Source: Methanococcus voltae (GTDB taxonomy: Archaea > AGJL01 > Methanococci > Methanococcales > Methanococcaceae). Taken from it: DNA of 64,000 nucleotides. The position numbers were made by a program, and so were the translations under genes. Under the pieces are notes generated by a model. That model made no database searches, had not been told where the DNA came from, and saw nothing but the letters and a program-made list of their open reading frames with translations. Shown here in pieces: positions 9,998 to 19,694 of this stretch (within the stretch, counting starts at the first letter, position 1; each line of letters starts with the position of its first letter). Location of the stretch: positions 186,001 to 250,000 of the forward strand of contig NZ_JANUCR010000003.1 of assembly GCF_024807655.1 (NCBI RefSeq). The letters run 5' to 3'.

Positions 9998-10201
9998 TCA
10001 TTATACTGCATCATCCAGATTTCAAAATTAACACAAATTCATTTGAAATATCCGATTTTAAATATTTAATTTTAAATACTGATTATTAAAAAATTATTTA
10101 ATGTTTTTTAAGTTCTTAAAAAGCTCTTCTCAAGTTTATAATGGAATTTAATTGGATTTACTGAAATTAACTAAATTAACTAAATTAATCAACTAATTTA
10201 A

Positions 10202-10672
10202 TTAAATTAACTTTTTAATCTCGCCAGTGTTAATGTCAATCATAAGCCCTTCAACTTCCACATCTTTAGGAATTGCAGGGTGATTTTTGATTAATTCGAC
10301 ACCTTTCAACACGTTTTCTTCTTCGTTATCCATTTTACCCATCCAAGCTTCAAAGTCTGGCGTAAAGTATGGATTTACTCCTCTTTTAATCATTTCTTTT
10401 CTTATCTCTTCAATATCTGCTCCTGCCATTCCACAGTCGGTATGACCTACGATAGCTATCTTTTCAACATCTAAACAGTATATTGCAACTACTAACGACC
10501 TTAATACATCGTCTGTAATAATATTACCTGCGTTTTTGATGACTTTTGCGTCGCCTCTTTCTAAACCCATTTTTTCAGGTAAGAAATTTACGAGTCTTGT
10601 ATCCATACAAGTTATTACTGCTAATTTCTTTTTCGGTTTGGCTTCTGCTCCGATAGTTTCACCTATACTCAA
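10202..10672 (-). CDS. cab: Beta-class carbonic anhydrase (Cab-like)
   Basis: The 156-residue protein resembles the archaeal beta carbonic anhydrase of Methanothermobacter (Cab). Zinc-site residues are visible: Cys22 and Asp24 in ITCMDTR, then His77 and Cys80 in GHTDCGM. The run KVIKNAGNIITDDVLRSL is also typical. It interconverts CO2 and bicarbonate in the cytoplasm. Its place between fdhC and fdhA suggests it deals with CO2 released by formate oxidation. The frame is closed by a stop just upstream, leaving TTG as the likely start, without a clear ribosome binding site. It is about a dozen residues shorter at the N-terminus than Cab. Confidence 0.92.
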   Translation of the reverse strand: MSIGETIGAEAKPKKKLAVITCMDTRLVNFLPEKMGLERGDAKVIKNAGNIITDDVLRSLVVAIYCLDVEKIAIVGHTDCGMAGADIEEIRKEMIKRGVNPYFTPDFEAWMGKMDNEEENVLKGVELIKNHPAIPKDVEVEGLMIDINTGEIKKLI

Positions 10673-10929
10673 TTTTTATAGAATTGTTAATGAACAATAA
10701 AAAATTAAAAAATTAAAAAATTGAAATATTGAAGAATATATTTTAAAATTTGAGATTTTACATAATACTTTAAACTATATATTAGAGAGGTTTATCAATG
10801 TTCAATGTCTTTTTTGCTAAAAGATAGCAATAATAAGGATATTAAAAATTTTGAAAAGTTAATTAATATATTTCTATATGTCTTGTTTATTTTTGATGAG
10901 TATACTAATTTACTAATTAGGCCAATTAA

Positions 10930-11472
10930 TTAATAATGCTTAATTAACCCAATACCGTATATCTTAGGCTTCCACATTTTTGGAATACCAATGAACCCAA
11001 ATAAATAATAATGTTTGGCAACTACACCATACAATTCTACAGTGTCGCCTTTTTTGATGTCTTCAGGAATCGGAGCTATTAAATTAGCGTAGATTTTCCC
11101 GGATTCATCTTTTAAACGTATAGTTGGCTTTGTAGATATCCCGTAGATAACTTTATCCAACGTTCCAACCAACTTTACTTTTTCATTTACTTTTTCCTTC
11201 GTTATTTCTGAAATGTTATATTCTTTTGTCGAATCGATGTATTGTGGCAGTAAATCGTCTGACAAACTTCTATTCATTTTAGAAACTTTCAAAGGAATTA
11301 AAGTTAAACCTAAGATGAATGGAATACATACTATGAATAGCCAGGGATTGTTTGACTGTATAGTTGCCCATACAGAAAATATTGTCCATATTATTAGAGA
11401 AGCTGTAGCTGAGGGTGTAGTTTTAGCGTGATATAGAATATTTTTGAAACTTAATCCTGCTCTTATATTCAT
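10930..11472 (-). CDS. Small membrane protein with OB-like domain in the formate cluster
   Basis: I do not recognise a named family. Residues about 22-60 form two closely spaced hydrophobic helices (ASLIIWTIFSVWATIQ and WLFIVCIPFILGLTLIPL). The rest is a soluble domain (KVNEKVKLVGTLDKVIYG; KPTIRLKDESGKIYANLIAP; KKGDTVELYGVVAKHY) that reads like a beta-rich OB/NfeD-type fold. A similar small gene sits between fdhC and carbonic anhydrase in M. maripaludis (from memory), which suggests a conserved role in formate uptake or metabolism. The ATG has an AGGTGAAACT ribosome binding site. Confidence 0.7.
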   Translation of the reverse strand: MNIRAGLSFKNILYHAKTTPSATASLIIWTIFSVWATIQSNNPWLFIVCIPFILGLTLIPLKVSKMNRSLSDDLLPQYIDSTKEYNISEITKEKVNEKVKLVGTLDKVIYGISTKPTIRLKDESGKIYANLIAPIPEDIKKGDTVELYGVVAKHYYLFGFIGIPKMWKPKIYGIGLIKHY

Positions 11473-12025
11473 AGTTTCACCTTAGATTTGAAATTAGGTT
11501 TATTTTAAAGTATTTTCGTATATTATATTTAAATTGGCGTATTTTACAAAATTATACAAATAATTTACAACATTTTATACAATTTATCAATTAAAAGTAA
11601 TTAATAATTATAAATAAATAAAATGTAAAGATTCTACATTTCGTCGTAAAATCTATTTTGAGATATATCGAGAATATATTGTTTGGGAATATTTTTGGGA
11701 ATATATTAGGAATATTTTGGGAAATGATTATTTAAAATATGCTTATTTTAGATTTATTAATTAAATACTGTAATATATAATTTTAACTTAATTTTTAAGT
11801 TAATTCTTAAGTTATTTTTTTATTCAACCCGTAATTATGAATATTTAATGAATAACTATAATCTTTATCATTTCCAAATCTAATTATCTAATTATTAAAG
11901 ATAATTTGGGGATAATTAATAACTCTTTAGTAATCAAATTTAATTAGATTTAGAATTATCATTTTGGATAAGTACTAAATTAGTTAAATTTGTAAATTTT
12001 TAGATTGTTAGATGTAATTAAATTC
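11473..12025. other. Intergenic region downstream of fdhC
   Basis: It holds no gene. A short palindrome (ttaactta/taagttaa, 11783-11803) is present. The rest is AT-rich low-complexity sequence. It probably contains a promoter for the next genes on the minus strand, but none can be singled out. Confidence 0.4.
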
Positions 12026-12853
12026 TTAGATTTTTTTGCTGTATGCGTAGTGGTAAACCATAGCTACAAAGATAACTGCACCTAAGATATTACCAATGGT
12101 TACTGGAATAATATTCCACATCCACCAGTCAGCTACTGAAACACCAGCTCCTAACATCATACCAGCAGGTATGAAGTACATGTTAGCCACACAGTGCTCA
12201 AATCCAGTAGCAACGAAGGCCATGATTGGGAACCATATCATAATAACCTTACCGAGGATACTTGTAGCAGCCATTGAACCAATTACCGCTAAGTTAACTA
12301 ACCAGTTACAACCGATACCTTTAAGCATTGCTGCTAACCAACCCATACCGCCTGCAGCCATATAAGGTAAAACCTTAGCTTCAGCTGTTGCGATAGCGCT
12401 TTGGCCGAATGCGTTAACTGTTGCTGCACCGGTTGTTTTGTCGAATGATTGTAATGGTCCGTAAGCCATTAAGAATGCGTATAATAATGAACCAATTAAG
12501 TTACCGAGGTAAACAAAAATCCATACTTTCATTAATTTTGAAAATGATGTTTTCTTTTGGAACATTGCAATTGGCAAGAGCATCATATCTCCAGTAACTA
12601 ATTCCATACCGGTTAAGATGATTAAAACCAAACCAACAGGGAACACAGCTGCTGCCATAAATTTACCAAATCCTGCACCCATTGCTGCACCAATACCAGT
12701 ACCTACAACAGTAGCAAGTCCACCGCCCATAGCAATATAGGCTCCGCCCATAATACCTCTTAAAAGAAGCTGGTCCATTGATAAATTACCTTTTGTTTGT
12801 CCTGCATTTCCTGCAATATCAGTCATTTTGTCAGGTGGGTTCATATCAACCAT
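12026..12853 (-). CDS. fdhC: Formate transporter, FNT family
   Basis: The 275-residue integral membrane protein is of the formate/nitrite transporter family, at the usual length. Family segments include RGIMGGAYIAMGGGLATVVGTG, FPVGLVLIILTGMELVTGDMML, KGIGCNWLVNLAV and GFEHCVANMYFIPAGMMLGA, with about six membrane helices. It imports formate for FdhAB, as expected at the head of this cluster on the minus strand. A GGAGGTAGT site eight bases upstream supports the ATG at 12853. A long AT-rich leader with palindromes and short direct repeats lies upstream. Confidence 0.95.
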   Translation of the reverse strand: MVDMNPPDKMTDIAGNAGQTKGNLSMDQLLLRGIMGGAYIAMGGGLATVVGTGIGAAMGAGFGKFMAAAVFPVGLVLIILTGMELVTGDMMLLPIAMFQKKTSFSKLMKVWIFVYLGNLIGSLLYAFLMAYGPLQSFDKTTGAATVNAFGQSAIATAEAKVLPYMAAGGMGWLAAMLKGIGCNWLVNLAVIGSMAATSILGKVIMIWFPIMAFVATGFEHCVANMYFIPAGMMLGAGVSVADWWMWNIIPVTIGNILGAVIFVAMVYHYAYSKKI

Positions 12854-13730
12854 AATACTACCTCCAAATATAATAATACCGTTTTTAATTTAGATAATAA
12901 CTATTTTAGGATATATTTATTAATTATTAAATATTAAATATTAAATATTTAATAGTTATTTAATAGTTATTTAACAATTATTTAACATTTTAATGGACGT
13001 ATCCAATAGAGACACGTTATACCGTTAATATTCAATATTTATTTGACATATCATTGTGATTGTGTTAAATAAATTACATAATACTTAGATATTACTTACA
13101 TATTGCAATTTATTAGTATGGTTCATTCACATATTGTCATAACTACCCTTCACAAAATATGTATTTTGTAGTTTGTGGTCTTGTGGTCTTGTGGGGTACT
13201 ATCCTCACATATGTAAGTATAAATATAAATAGGTATCAGTTGAGTTCATATCAAAAACGTTATATAGTAGATATTTAAGCATTCTACCTTGTAATTTCAT
13301 TAGATTGCATTATTAAAATAAGTAATATAATTTAGTTAACCATAGGATAATTTAATTGGGATTTTATTAAATTATGGGTCCATCTGCATAATGATAAATA
13401 ATTTTAAATGTTTACAGTTGCTCAATTAATAAATCAAATGTAGTATTTAATAATTCTAATATGTAGTATATATTATTTACTCATATGAAAGTTTCCAATT
13501 AAAAATGTGATTTAAAAATAAAAATAATATAAATAAAATAAATAATATAAATAATATAAATAAAAATAAAAATTAAATTTATGTAAAATATAATATTTTA
13601 TTAAACATAATTCAACTATTTTCTAATGTGTTAATGAATTTATGTAAATTAAATTATGCAATTAATATACAATATAACATTATTTAATAAAAATGTAAAG
13701 TATATATTTAATTATTTATTATCTCAATAC
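12854..13730. other. Long upstream region of fdhC
   Basis: No gene is supported. The notable features are an 18-bp palindrome with a 2-nt centre at 13152-13169 (acaaaata/tattttgt) and, right after it, two and a half direct copies of ttgtggtc (13173-13194). These could be regulatory sites for fdhC or only low-complexity sequence. The rest is AT-rich. Confidence 0.4.
13152..13194. promoter_or_regulatory. Palindrome plus direct repeats upstream of fdhC
   Basis: The 8-bp arms acaaaata and tattttgt flank a two-base centre. They are followed by ttgtggtc at 13173-13180 and 13181-13188 and a third partial copy. This G-rich repeat stands out from its AT-rich surroundings. It is about 300 bases from the fdhC start, rather far for a classical operator. 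Confidence 0.25.
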
Positions 13731-13982
13731 TTAACCCATTACGAACTGTCCTTCGTCTGCTTTTACAGCGGTTCCGTATCCCATCAATTCGTTATCTGTA
13801 TATACCAATGTAAATCCGATTAATGCAAATCCTTCTTTCTCTTTTACAAGTACTTCAAGAGCTTGTATAATTTCGTCAACATTTGCATTTTTTGAAGTAG
13901 CAGAAACTATGCCTAATGTGTATAGCTCCACCCCTGGAATTTGGTTGGCAGTAGTTATTATAAATGTATCTTCAAAAACCAT
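13731..13982 (-). CDS. Small YbjQ/UPF0145-like protein
   Basis: The 83-residue product starts with a segment (FIITTANQIPGVELYTLGIVSA) resembling the start of YbjQ/UPF0145 proteins and ends with their characteristic sequence pattern (GFALIGFTLVYTDNELMGYGTAV). It is shorter than the ~105-residue family members, lacking the central helical stretch. YbjQ-like proteins form pentameric rings of unknown function. An AAAGGTGT ribosome binding site precedes the ATG. It stands alone between the fdhC leader and the oxidoreductase gene. The family assignment is by pattern and is tentative. Confidence 0.55.
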   Translation of the reverse strand: MVFEDTFIITTANQIPGVELYTLGIVSATSKNANVDEIIQALEVLVKEKEGFALIGFTLVYTDNELMGYGTAVKADEGQFVMG

Positions 13983-14253
13983 TTTTTTACACCTTTGCTA
14001 TATATACAGTACCCCTAAGACCATATTATATTTTTTAAAAGATTGTATATATAATTTTCCATATGGTTTTTTATTTAATATATTCGTTTAATACCCAAAA
14101 TTAGCTTAATAAAACGTTAATATGTCCATTAATTAATAAAATAACTAAAAATTAAGAATAAAAAATAATAAAAAATAATAAAAAACTAAAAAAATAATTA
14201 AAAAATAGAAAATAAATTATTTGTTTTTATTGAGTATATCGAGTTTATTGAGT

Positions 14254-15672
14254 TTATTGATTTTTAATTTTTTCAAGAGTATTCTCTGCTGCTAAGAATA
14301 ACGGGTCTACGACCATAGAAACTGGTGGAGCGTATGAAAATTCCATATTTGCCAATTCTTCGATAGTTATACCTTTACTAATAGCAATAGACATTGCATC
14401 GACTCTTTCAGCGACACGTTCTTCACCGATTGCCTGACAACCAATTACTCTGTTATCATATTTTTTAACGATTAATTTAATATATATTGGTTTTCCACCG
14501 GGGTAGTACCTTGCTCGAGATGCTGACTTTGTAATTGTTGTAATTACTTCAATATCATTCATATTTGCCCCGATTTCAGACATACCAGTTCCTGCAATTT
14601 CTAACTTACCGATTTTAGTTACATTACTGTTTAAAACTGGTTTTGAAACTGGTGCGTTTTTCATACCTGCGATATTTTTACCAACGACTTTAGCTTGCCT
14701 AACTGCGGTAGTACCAAATGGTGAAAGTGTTTGCCCATCGGTTATAGCATCAATTACTTCCACACAGTCCCCTACTGCATAGACGTTTTTAACACTTGTT
14801 TCCATAAGTTCGTTTGTTAAAACTGCCCATCTGCCAATTTCACAGCCTGCTTTTTGAGCAAGTGCAATATTTGACCTTACACCGGTTGACATAATTACCA
14901 TTTGTGCTTCGATTGTATCTTCGCCAACCATTACACCACAAACAGCGCCATTTTTGTCTGCTACGATTTTACCGACTGGTTTTTCGAGTATGATATTTAA
15001 TTTAGCATCCTCGGAAGCGTTTTCCTCTTCAAGATAATCCTGAACGATTTTTGCCATATCTGGGTCTAATGCTCTTGGGAATATTTGAGGAACCATTTCT
15101 ATAACTGTTGTATCGATACCGATTTCTTTTAAACAGTACGCCATTTCCATACCGATAGCACCAGCACCAGCCACCACAACCTTTTTAACGCCGTTTTCAT
15201 TGATATAATTTTGAATATCCATTCCATCTTGGATTGTTCTTACTTTAAATACACCTTTAGAGTTTACACCGTCAATTGGTGGTATAAATGGAGTTCCACC
15301 GGTTGCAAGAACTAATTTATCGTATTTTATTTCCGTGGTTTCTTCTTCGGAATTTTCATTATTATCTTTATTACTATCTTTATTATTATTTATTTTTTTG
15401 TAAATAACTGTTTTTTTATCAGCATTTATGTCAACTACTTCAGAATTAATGAGAATTTCTACGTTTTTCTTTGCATAATCTTCCGGACCGTGCATAACGA
15501 TTGATTCAAAGTCTTTAATCTCTTTGCCAATTACGTATGGTATTGCACAAGGGGAGTATGCGATATAGTTTTCCTGCGTTAATACGGTTATTTCAATGTC
15601 TGAATTGTATTTCCTAATTGTAGATGCAGTTGTTAAGCCTGCTGCACCAGTTCCTATAATTAAAACTTTCAT
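14254..15672 (-). CDS. FAD-dependent pyridine nucleotide-disulfide oxidoreductase (NADH oxidase/CoA disulfide reductase type)
   Basis: The N-terminal FAD-binding site is IGTGAAGLTTAS, and the active-site cysteine is Cys42 in the motif SPCAIPYVIG, as in NADH oxidases and CoA-disulfide reductases that have one redox Cys. The second nucleotide site is VVAGAGAIGMEMAYCLKEIG. The FAD motif VYAVGDC is also present, and the C-terminal dimerisation part (CQAIGEERVAERVDAMSIAI) is complete. It probably reduces oxygen, polysulfide or CoA disulfide with NAD(P)H as a detoxifying enzyme; the precise substrate is not visible. An Asn/Lys/Glu-rich insert of about 20 residues near residue 100 (KDSNKDNNENSEEE) is unusual. 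Confidence 0.88.
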   Translation of the reverse strand: MKVLIIGTGAAGLTTASTIRKYNSDIEITVLTQENYIAYSPCAIPYVIGKEIKDFESIVMHGPEDYAKKNVEILINSEVVDINADKKTVIYKKINNNKDSNKDNNENSEEETTEIKYDKLVLATGGTPFIPPIDGVNSKGVFKVRTIQDGMDIQNYINENGVKKVVVAGAGAIGMEMAYCLKEIGIDTTVIEMVPQIFPRALDPDMAKIVQDYLEEENASEDAKLNIILEKPVGKIVADKNGAVCGVMVGEDTIEAQMVIMSTGVRSNIALAQKAGCEIGRWAVLTNELMETSVKNVYAVGDCVEVIDAITDGQTLSPFGTTAVRQAKVVGKNIAGMKNAPVSKPVLNSNVTKIGKLEIAGTGMSEIGANMNDIEVITTITKSASRARYYPGGKPIYIKLIVKKYDNRVIGCQAIGEERVAERVDAMSIAISKGITIEELANMEFSYAPPVSMVVDPLFLAAENTLEKIKNQ

Positions 15673-15962
15673 AATATAGCCTTCATAATATTTTCATAAT
15701 ATTTTCGTGATGATTATAATTATTATATAGATTATTTTTATCTTTGTGGATTAATAATCAACGATTTCAATAATTTCGATGATTTCAATAATAACTAAGA
15801 ATATATACTATATAATACTAATTTAGATTAATAATACTGTTTCATACTTTAAATAATTTTACAATGTGTATATAACAATATAATAAAATATTATTTTTAT
15901 AAAAAGAATAATCAAATAATCAATTTAAATATGTTATAAAAATTAATAAAACACGTGATAAC

Positions 15963-16511
15963 ATGGCGAAAAAAAAGGTTAAAAAAACCTCATCAGCAAA
16001 ATTAGTAGATGATAGGATTTTAGTACACGATAGGAACGCAATTTCAAGATTAAATGAAAAACGATACGGAGAATTGCACGACAATTTTTTATCACTATCA
16101 CTCGTAGAAGGATTATATCTTACATATAAAGAATGGATAGTCGTATCAAAAGGAAATAAAAAAGATGGATATACAAAAATTGATTTTGAGGAATTATTTG
16201 AACTTGTAAATGAAATAAATCCTAAATTATGCTCTAAATATCTTGTATACAGGGATTTGAGGACAAGAGGTTATACTGTTAGAACTGGTTTAAAATACGG
16301 TTCAGACTTTAGACTCTATGAAAGAAACAACATTGATGAAATACACTCAAAATATCTTGTAAAAGTGTTTACCGAAGAAATGCCTTGCGAACTTTCGGAA
16401 ATGACTGGATTTGTAAGAGTTGCACATTCTGTTAAGAAACAGCTTATTGTAGCAATATTAGATGCTGATGGAAGTGTAGTTTATTATAATATGGGATATT
16501 TAAGACTTTAA
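15963..16511 (+). CDS. endA: tRNA-splicing endonuclease
   Basis: The 182-residue archaeal splicing endonuclease is of the homotetramer-forming short type, which cuts introns from tRNA at bulge-helix-bulge sites. The catalytic triad is visible: Tyr119 in KYGSDFRLYE, His128 in EIHSKYLV, and a Lys at 158-159 in VRVAHSVKKQL. A lysine-rich N-terminus precedes the N-terminal domain. GTGAT six bases ahead of the ATG is the ribosome binding site. The RaSEA gene for another tRNA-processing enzyme follows 79 bases downstream on the same strand, a natural functional pair. Confidence 0.93.
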   Translation: MAKKKVKKTSSAKLVDDRILVHDRNAISRLNEKRYGELHDNFLSLSLVEGLYLTYKEWIVVSKGNKKDGYTKIDFEELFELVNEINPKLCSKYLVYRDLRTRGYTVRTGLKYGSDFRLYERNNIDEIHSKYLVKVFTEEMPCELSEMTGFVRVAHSVKKQLIVAILDADGSVVYYNMGYLRL

Positions 16512-16590
16512 AACTTAAAAAATTAATAATAATAATAAATTATAATAATTAAAAAAATAAAAATAAAAAGTAAAACAGCAATAGGGTAAA

Positions 16591-17775
16591 ATGATGAAAT
16601 TTATTAATATTGAAGAAATGGAAAAATTTTTAAAAGAAAATAGGGCAAGACAATTAAGAAAAAGAAGAGAAGTAGACCCTGATAGAGCAATTGCAACGTG
16701 GATACAAGACGATATATTTGTAGACCAAACGATGGGAAACAGTTTTACAATTATCTTGCGAACAAAAGGGTGTAAATGGGCTTACGTGAGCGGTGGCTGT
16801 ACAATGTGCAGTTATTTAATGGACGCCTCACCTGTCGAAATAACCACGGAAAATATAATAAATCAATTTACAAAAGCTCTTGAAAGAAATTTAAATATTA
16901 AGGAAGATGCAACTGATGAAGAAAAAGCTGAAAACATCAAATCACTTAACAAAAAATTCAAAAAAGGGTTTTCAATTAAGATGTTTACGTCAGGAAGCTT
17001 TTTAGATGAGTTCGAGATTACAAAGGATGCTCAAAAATACATCTTTAGTAAAATTTATGAATTGAGGGAAATGGGTTATAATATAAAAGAAGTAGCTATT
17101 GAATCACGTGCTGAATTTATAAATGATGAAGATATGAAATTTATAAGAGACAATCTTAAAGACATAAATATCGAGATAGGTGTCGGTATCGAGTCATTTA
17201 ACGAACAAATAAGGAATATAGCGATACATAAAGGTGTTGCAACTGAAACAATCTATAAAGCTTTTGAAGTGGCTAAAAAATACAATGTAGGTATGAAATG
17301 CTATATTTTAATAAAACCGCCTTTTATTACAGAGCAAGATGCAATAAACGATGCGATAGCTTCAGCAAACAAATGTATTGAATTAGGTAGTAGTAGAATT
17401 TCATTCTGTCCAGCTTCAATTCATAAAGGGACAATTATTGAAATGTTATGGAAAAAGAACCAGTACAGACCGCCATATTTGTTAAGTCTCTTGAAAATAG
17501 TAAAAGATGTAAAGAAAGCACATCCTGAAGCTTTGGTAATGTGTGATACATCAGGTATACCTTCAAAAAGAGGAGCTCATAATATATTAGATTGTGAATG
17601 TAATTCAAAAATTAAGGAAATTTTAGGTGATTTCACAATTACACAAGATATTGAACTTTTGGATTATGAAAATGGACAATATGATTGTTGTAAAGAAAAA
17701 TGGGAAGAATTTATTAAATTTGAAAATAATAATTACGTCCCTATTGGCGATGAAAAATTGATATTAAATAATTAA
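16591..17775 (+). CDS. raSEA: Archaeosine biosynthesis radical SAM protein RaSEA
   Basis: The 394-residue protein belongs to COG1244, the radical SAM partner of archaeosine synthase (ArcS). It converts lysine-modified preQ0 in tRNA into archaeosine at position 15. The distinctive motif TKGCKWAYVSGGCTMCSYL supplies the cysteines for the iron-sulfur cluster. A GVGIESFNEQIRN segment and a C-terminal cysteine cluster (ILDCECNSKIK; YDCCKEKW) are also typical. The start has an AGGG site, and either of two adjacent ATG codons may be used. It lies directly behind endA. Confidence 0.88.
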   Translation: MMKFINIEEMEKFLKENRARQLRKRREVDPDRAIATWIQDDIFVDQTMGNSFTIILRTKGCKWAYVSGGCTMCSYLMDASPVEITTENIINQFTKALERNLNIKEDATDEEKAENIKSLNKKFKKGFSIKMFTSGSFLDEFEITKDAQKYIFSKIYELREMGYNIKEVAIESRAEFINDEDMKFIRDNLKDINIEIGVGIESFNEQIRNIAIHKGVATETIYKAFEVAKKYNVGMKCYILIKPPFITEQDAINDAIASANKCIELGSSRISFCPASIHKGTIIEMLWKKNQYRPPYLLSLLKIVKDVKKAHPEALVMCDTSGIPSKRGAHNILDCECNSKIKEILGDFTITQDIELLDYENGQYDCCKEKWEEFIKFENNNYVPIGDEKLILNN

Positions 17776-17799
17776 AAAAGAAATATGTTATTTTTATTA

Positions 17800-17890
17800 A
17801 TTATTTATTTTATTTTATATTTATTATTCTTTATTTTTTTATTTTATATTTATTATTCTTTATTTTTTATTGTTATTTTTTATTGTTATT
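17800..17890. repeat. Imperfect tandem repeats between convergent genes
   Basis: A ~29-base T-rich unit (tattttatatttattattct and following) is present twice at about 17810-17870, followed by two copies of attgttattttt. It separates raSEA from the convergent Na/Pi transporter gene, and its T-tracts on the plus strand could terminate raSEA transcription. Confidence 0.55.
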
Positions 17891-17894
17891 TTTA

Positions 17895-19532
17895 TTAATT
17901 TCCGTGTACTGCTTCCCTAACTGATTTAGCAATGTTTGAAGAGTGGTCTGAAATTCTTTCAAAGTAGCTGATTACATCTAAAAATACAATTCCTGCTTTA
18001 GGACTGCACTGTTTTAATTTAAGCCTTTTAATATGTTTTTTACGGTATGATTTTTCTAATTTATCCACTTCGTTTTCTAAATAGATTACTTCCTCAATTA
18101 CCTCTAAACGGGTAGATTTGTATGCATCCATAGTCCTTGCATAGGTTGATACTATCATATCGTACATTTCATTTAAATCCTTAACAGCATCTTCACTAAA
18201 TGAAAGGTTTTCATCAATCATATACTGAGCTTTTTCAGCAATTTCCTCTGCAATGTCTCCGATTCTTTCCAAATCGGTAACTGTACTTGTAAGGACTGAA
18301 ATTTTAGCGTGCTGTTCGTCTGATAAACTCTTATTTGATAATTCTATGAGGTTAACAGTTAATTCGTGAGCCATATAATCGATTACTTTTTCCTTTCTTC
18401 TCACTTTTTCGACTAATTTCTCATCCTTATTCATTAACGCTTCCATTGCATAATCGATATTACTACCAACAGTTTTACCCATTCTAAGAACTTCCTTAGA
18501 AATCAAAAGTAAACCGATAGAAGGTGTTTCCTCAACGATACGTTTATCTACATACTTCATTGGCTTCATTTCTCTCTCATCTTCTTGTATTGGGAGTATC
18601 TTTTCAGCAACATATACGAAATAGCCTGCAAAAGGCAACAACATTAATGTGTTTGCAACGTTAAATAACGTGTGAGCGTTTGCGATTTGTCTTTGTATGT
18701 CTGTAGAACTTAAACTTTGTATAATGGTTATAATCGGCGTAATGTAGATTAAAATCATAAATATTGAAGTACCTATTAAATTAAACAACAAGTGCATAAT
18801 TGCCGCTCTTTTAGCGTTTCTACTTGCCCCAATACTAGAAAGGATTGCTGTAACACAAGTACCAATGTTTTGACCGAAAATTATCGGGAATGCGACTTCT
18901 AAGCTCATACCACCTGAAGCTGCAACTGCTAAAAGCAAACCTGTTGTTGCACTACTACTTTGAAGAATTACCGTAATGATAAAACCTACAAAAATACCTA
19001 AAAATGGATTTTCTAAGCCCATTAACATTTCTTCAAATGCAGGAGTACCCGCTAAAGGTTTTAAAACTGCTGACATCATTGCCATACCTAAGAACAGTAT
19101 ACCAAAACCGATTAAAACTTCCGCAGTATCTAAGTGCTTTCTTTTCTTTGAAGCAAGATATAATGCAACCCCTGAAGCTACAATTAAAGGAGCTACGTGT
19201 GTTAATTTAAATGCCACTAATTGGGCAGTTACGGTAGTACCAATATTTGCACCCATAATAACACCGATAGCTTGGTAAAGAGTCATTAATGAAGCGTTAA
19301 CAAAACCAACAACCATAACGGTGGTAGCACTACTACTTTGAATAATCATAGTAACTACAGCACCCACTAAAACGCCCATATACTTATTTTTGGTAAGTAC
19401 TTCTATCATTTTTTTAAGTCGGTCTCCAGCAACCTTTTGAAGACCATTGCCCATTAAAGTCATACCGTACAAAAATAAGGCAAGACCTCCGACAACTCCT
19501 GCTATAGTTTCAAACAAAGCACTTTCAAACAT
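17895..19532 (-). CDS. Na+/phosphate cotransporter family protein with PhoU-like domain
   Basis: The 545-residue protein has two inverted Na/Pi-cotransporter repeats, each with the QSSSATT signature (IIQSSSATTVMVVGF and ILQSSSATTGLLLAV). A C-terminal PhoU-like helical domain (about residues 340-545; KVRRKEKVIDYMAHELTVNLIE; VTDLERIGDIAEEIAEKAQ) follows. This is the bacterial NptA/YjbB-type architecture. It likely moves phosphate, out or in, using the sodium gradient. The PhoU domain suggests control by phosphate status. GAGGTAATC upstream fits the ATG. Confidence 0.9.
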   Translation of the reverse strand: MFESALFETIAGVVGGLALFLYGMTLMGNGLQKVAGDRLKKMIEVLTKNKYMGVLVGAVVTMIIQSSSATTVMVVGFVNASLMTLYQAIGVIMGANIGTTVTAQLVAFKLTHVAPLIVASGVALYLASKKRKHLDTAEVLIGFGILFLGMAMMSAVLKPLAGTPAFEEMLMGLENPFLGIFVGFIITVILQSSSATTGLLLAVAASGGMSLEVAFPIIFGQNIGTCVTAILSSIGASRNAKRAAIMHLLFNLIGTSIFMILIYITPIITIIQSLSSTDIQRQIANAHTLFNVANTLMLLPFAGYFVYVAEKILPIQEDEREMKPMKYVDKRIVEETPSIGLLLISKEVLRMGKTVGSNIDYAMEALMNKDEKLVEKVRRKEKVIDYMAHELTVNLIELSNKSLSDEQHAKISVLTSTVTDLERIGDIAEEIAEKAQYMIDENLSFSEDAVKDLNEMYDMIVSTYARTMDAYKSTRLEVIEEVIYLENEVDKLEKSYRKKHIKRLKLKQCSPKAGIVFLDVISYFERISDHSSNIAKSVREAVHGN

Positions 19533-19694
19533 GAACGATTACCTCGAGGTATCAAATTCGATTTTTTGTGAATTTACATATATACGTAATATACGTAATA
19601 TACATAATATACATAATATACATATATTTAGGAAATAATGTTTTAAATACTATTTTTAAAGAAGATATATTTTTTATTTGAATATCTTTATCAT

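Larger units (their letters stand above)
9156..10201. other. Long (about 1 kb) leader/intergenic region upstream of fdhA
   Basis: No protein gene is apparent on either strand. On the fdhA side it holds a hairpin at 9275-9300. It also contains a 13-bp inverted repeat at 9660-9693 and a pair of complementary 9-mers 138 bases apart (9842-9850 and 9989-9997) that could enclose a structured RNA. The remainder is low-complexity AT. Confidence 0.5.
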
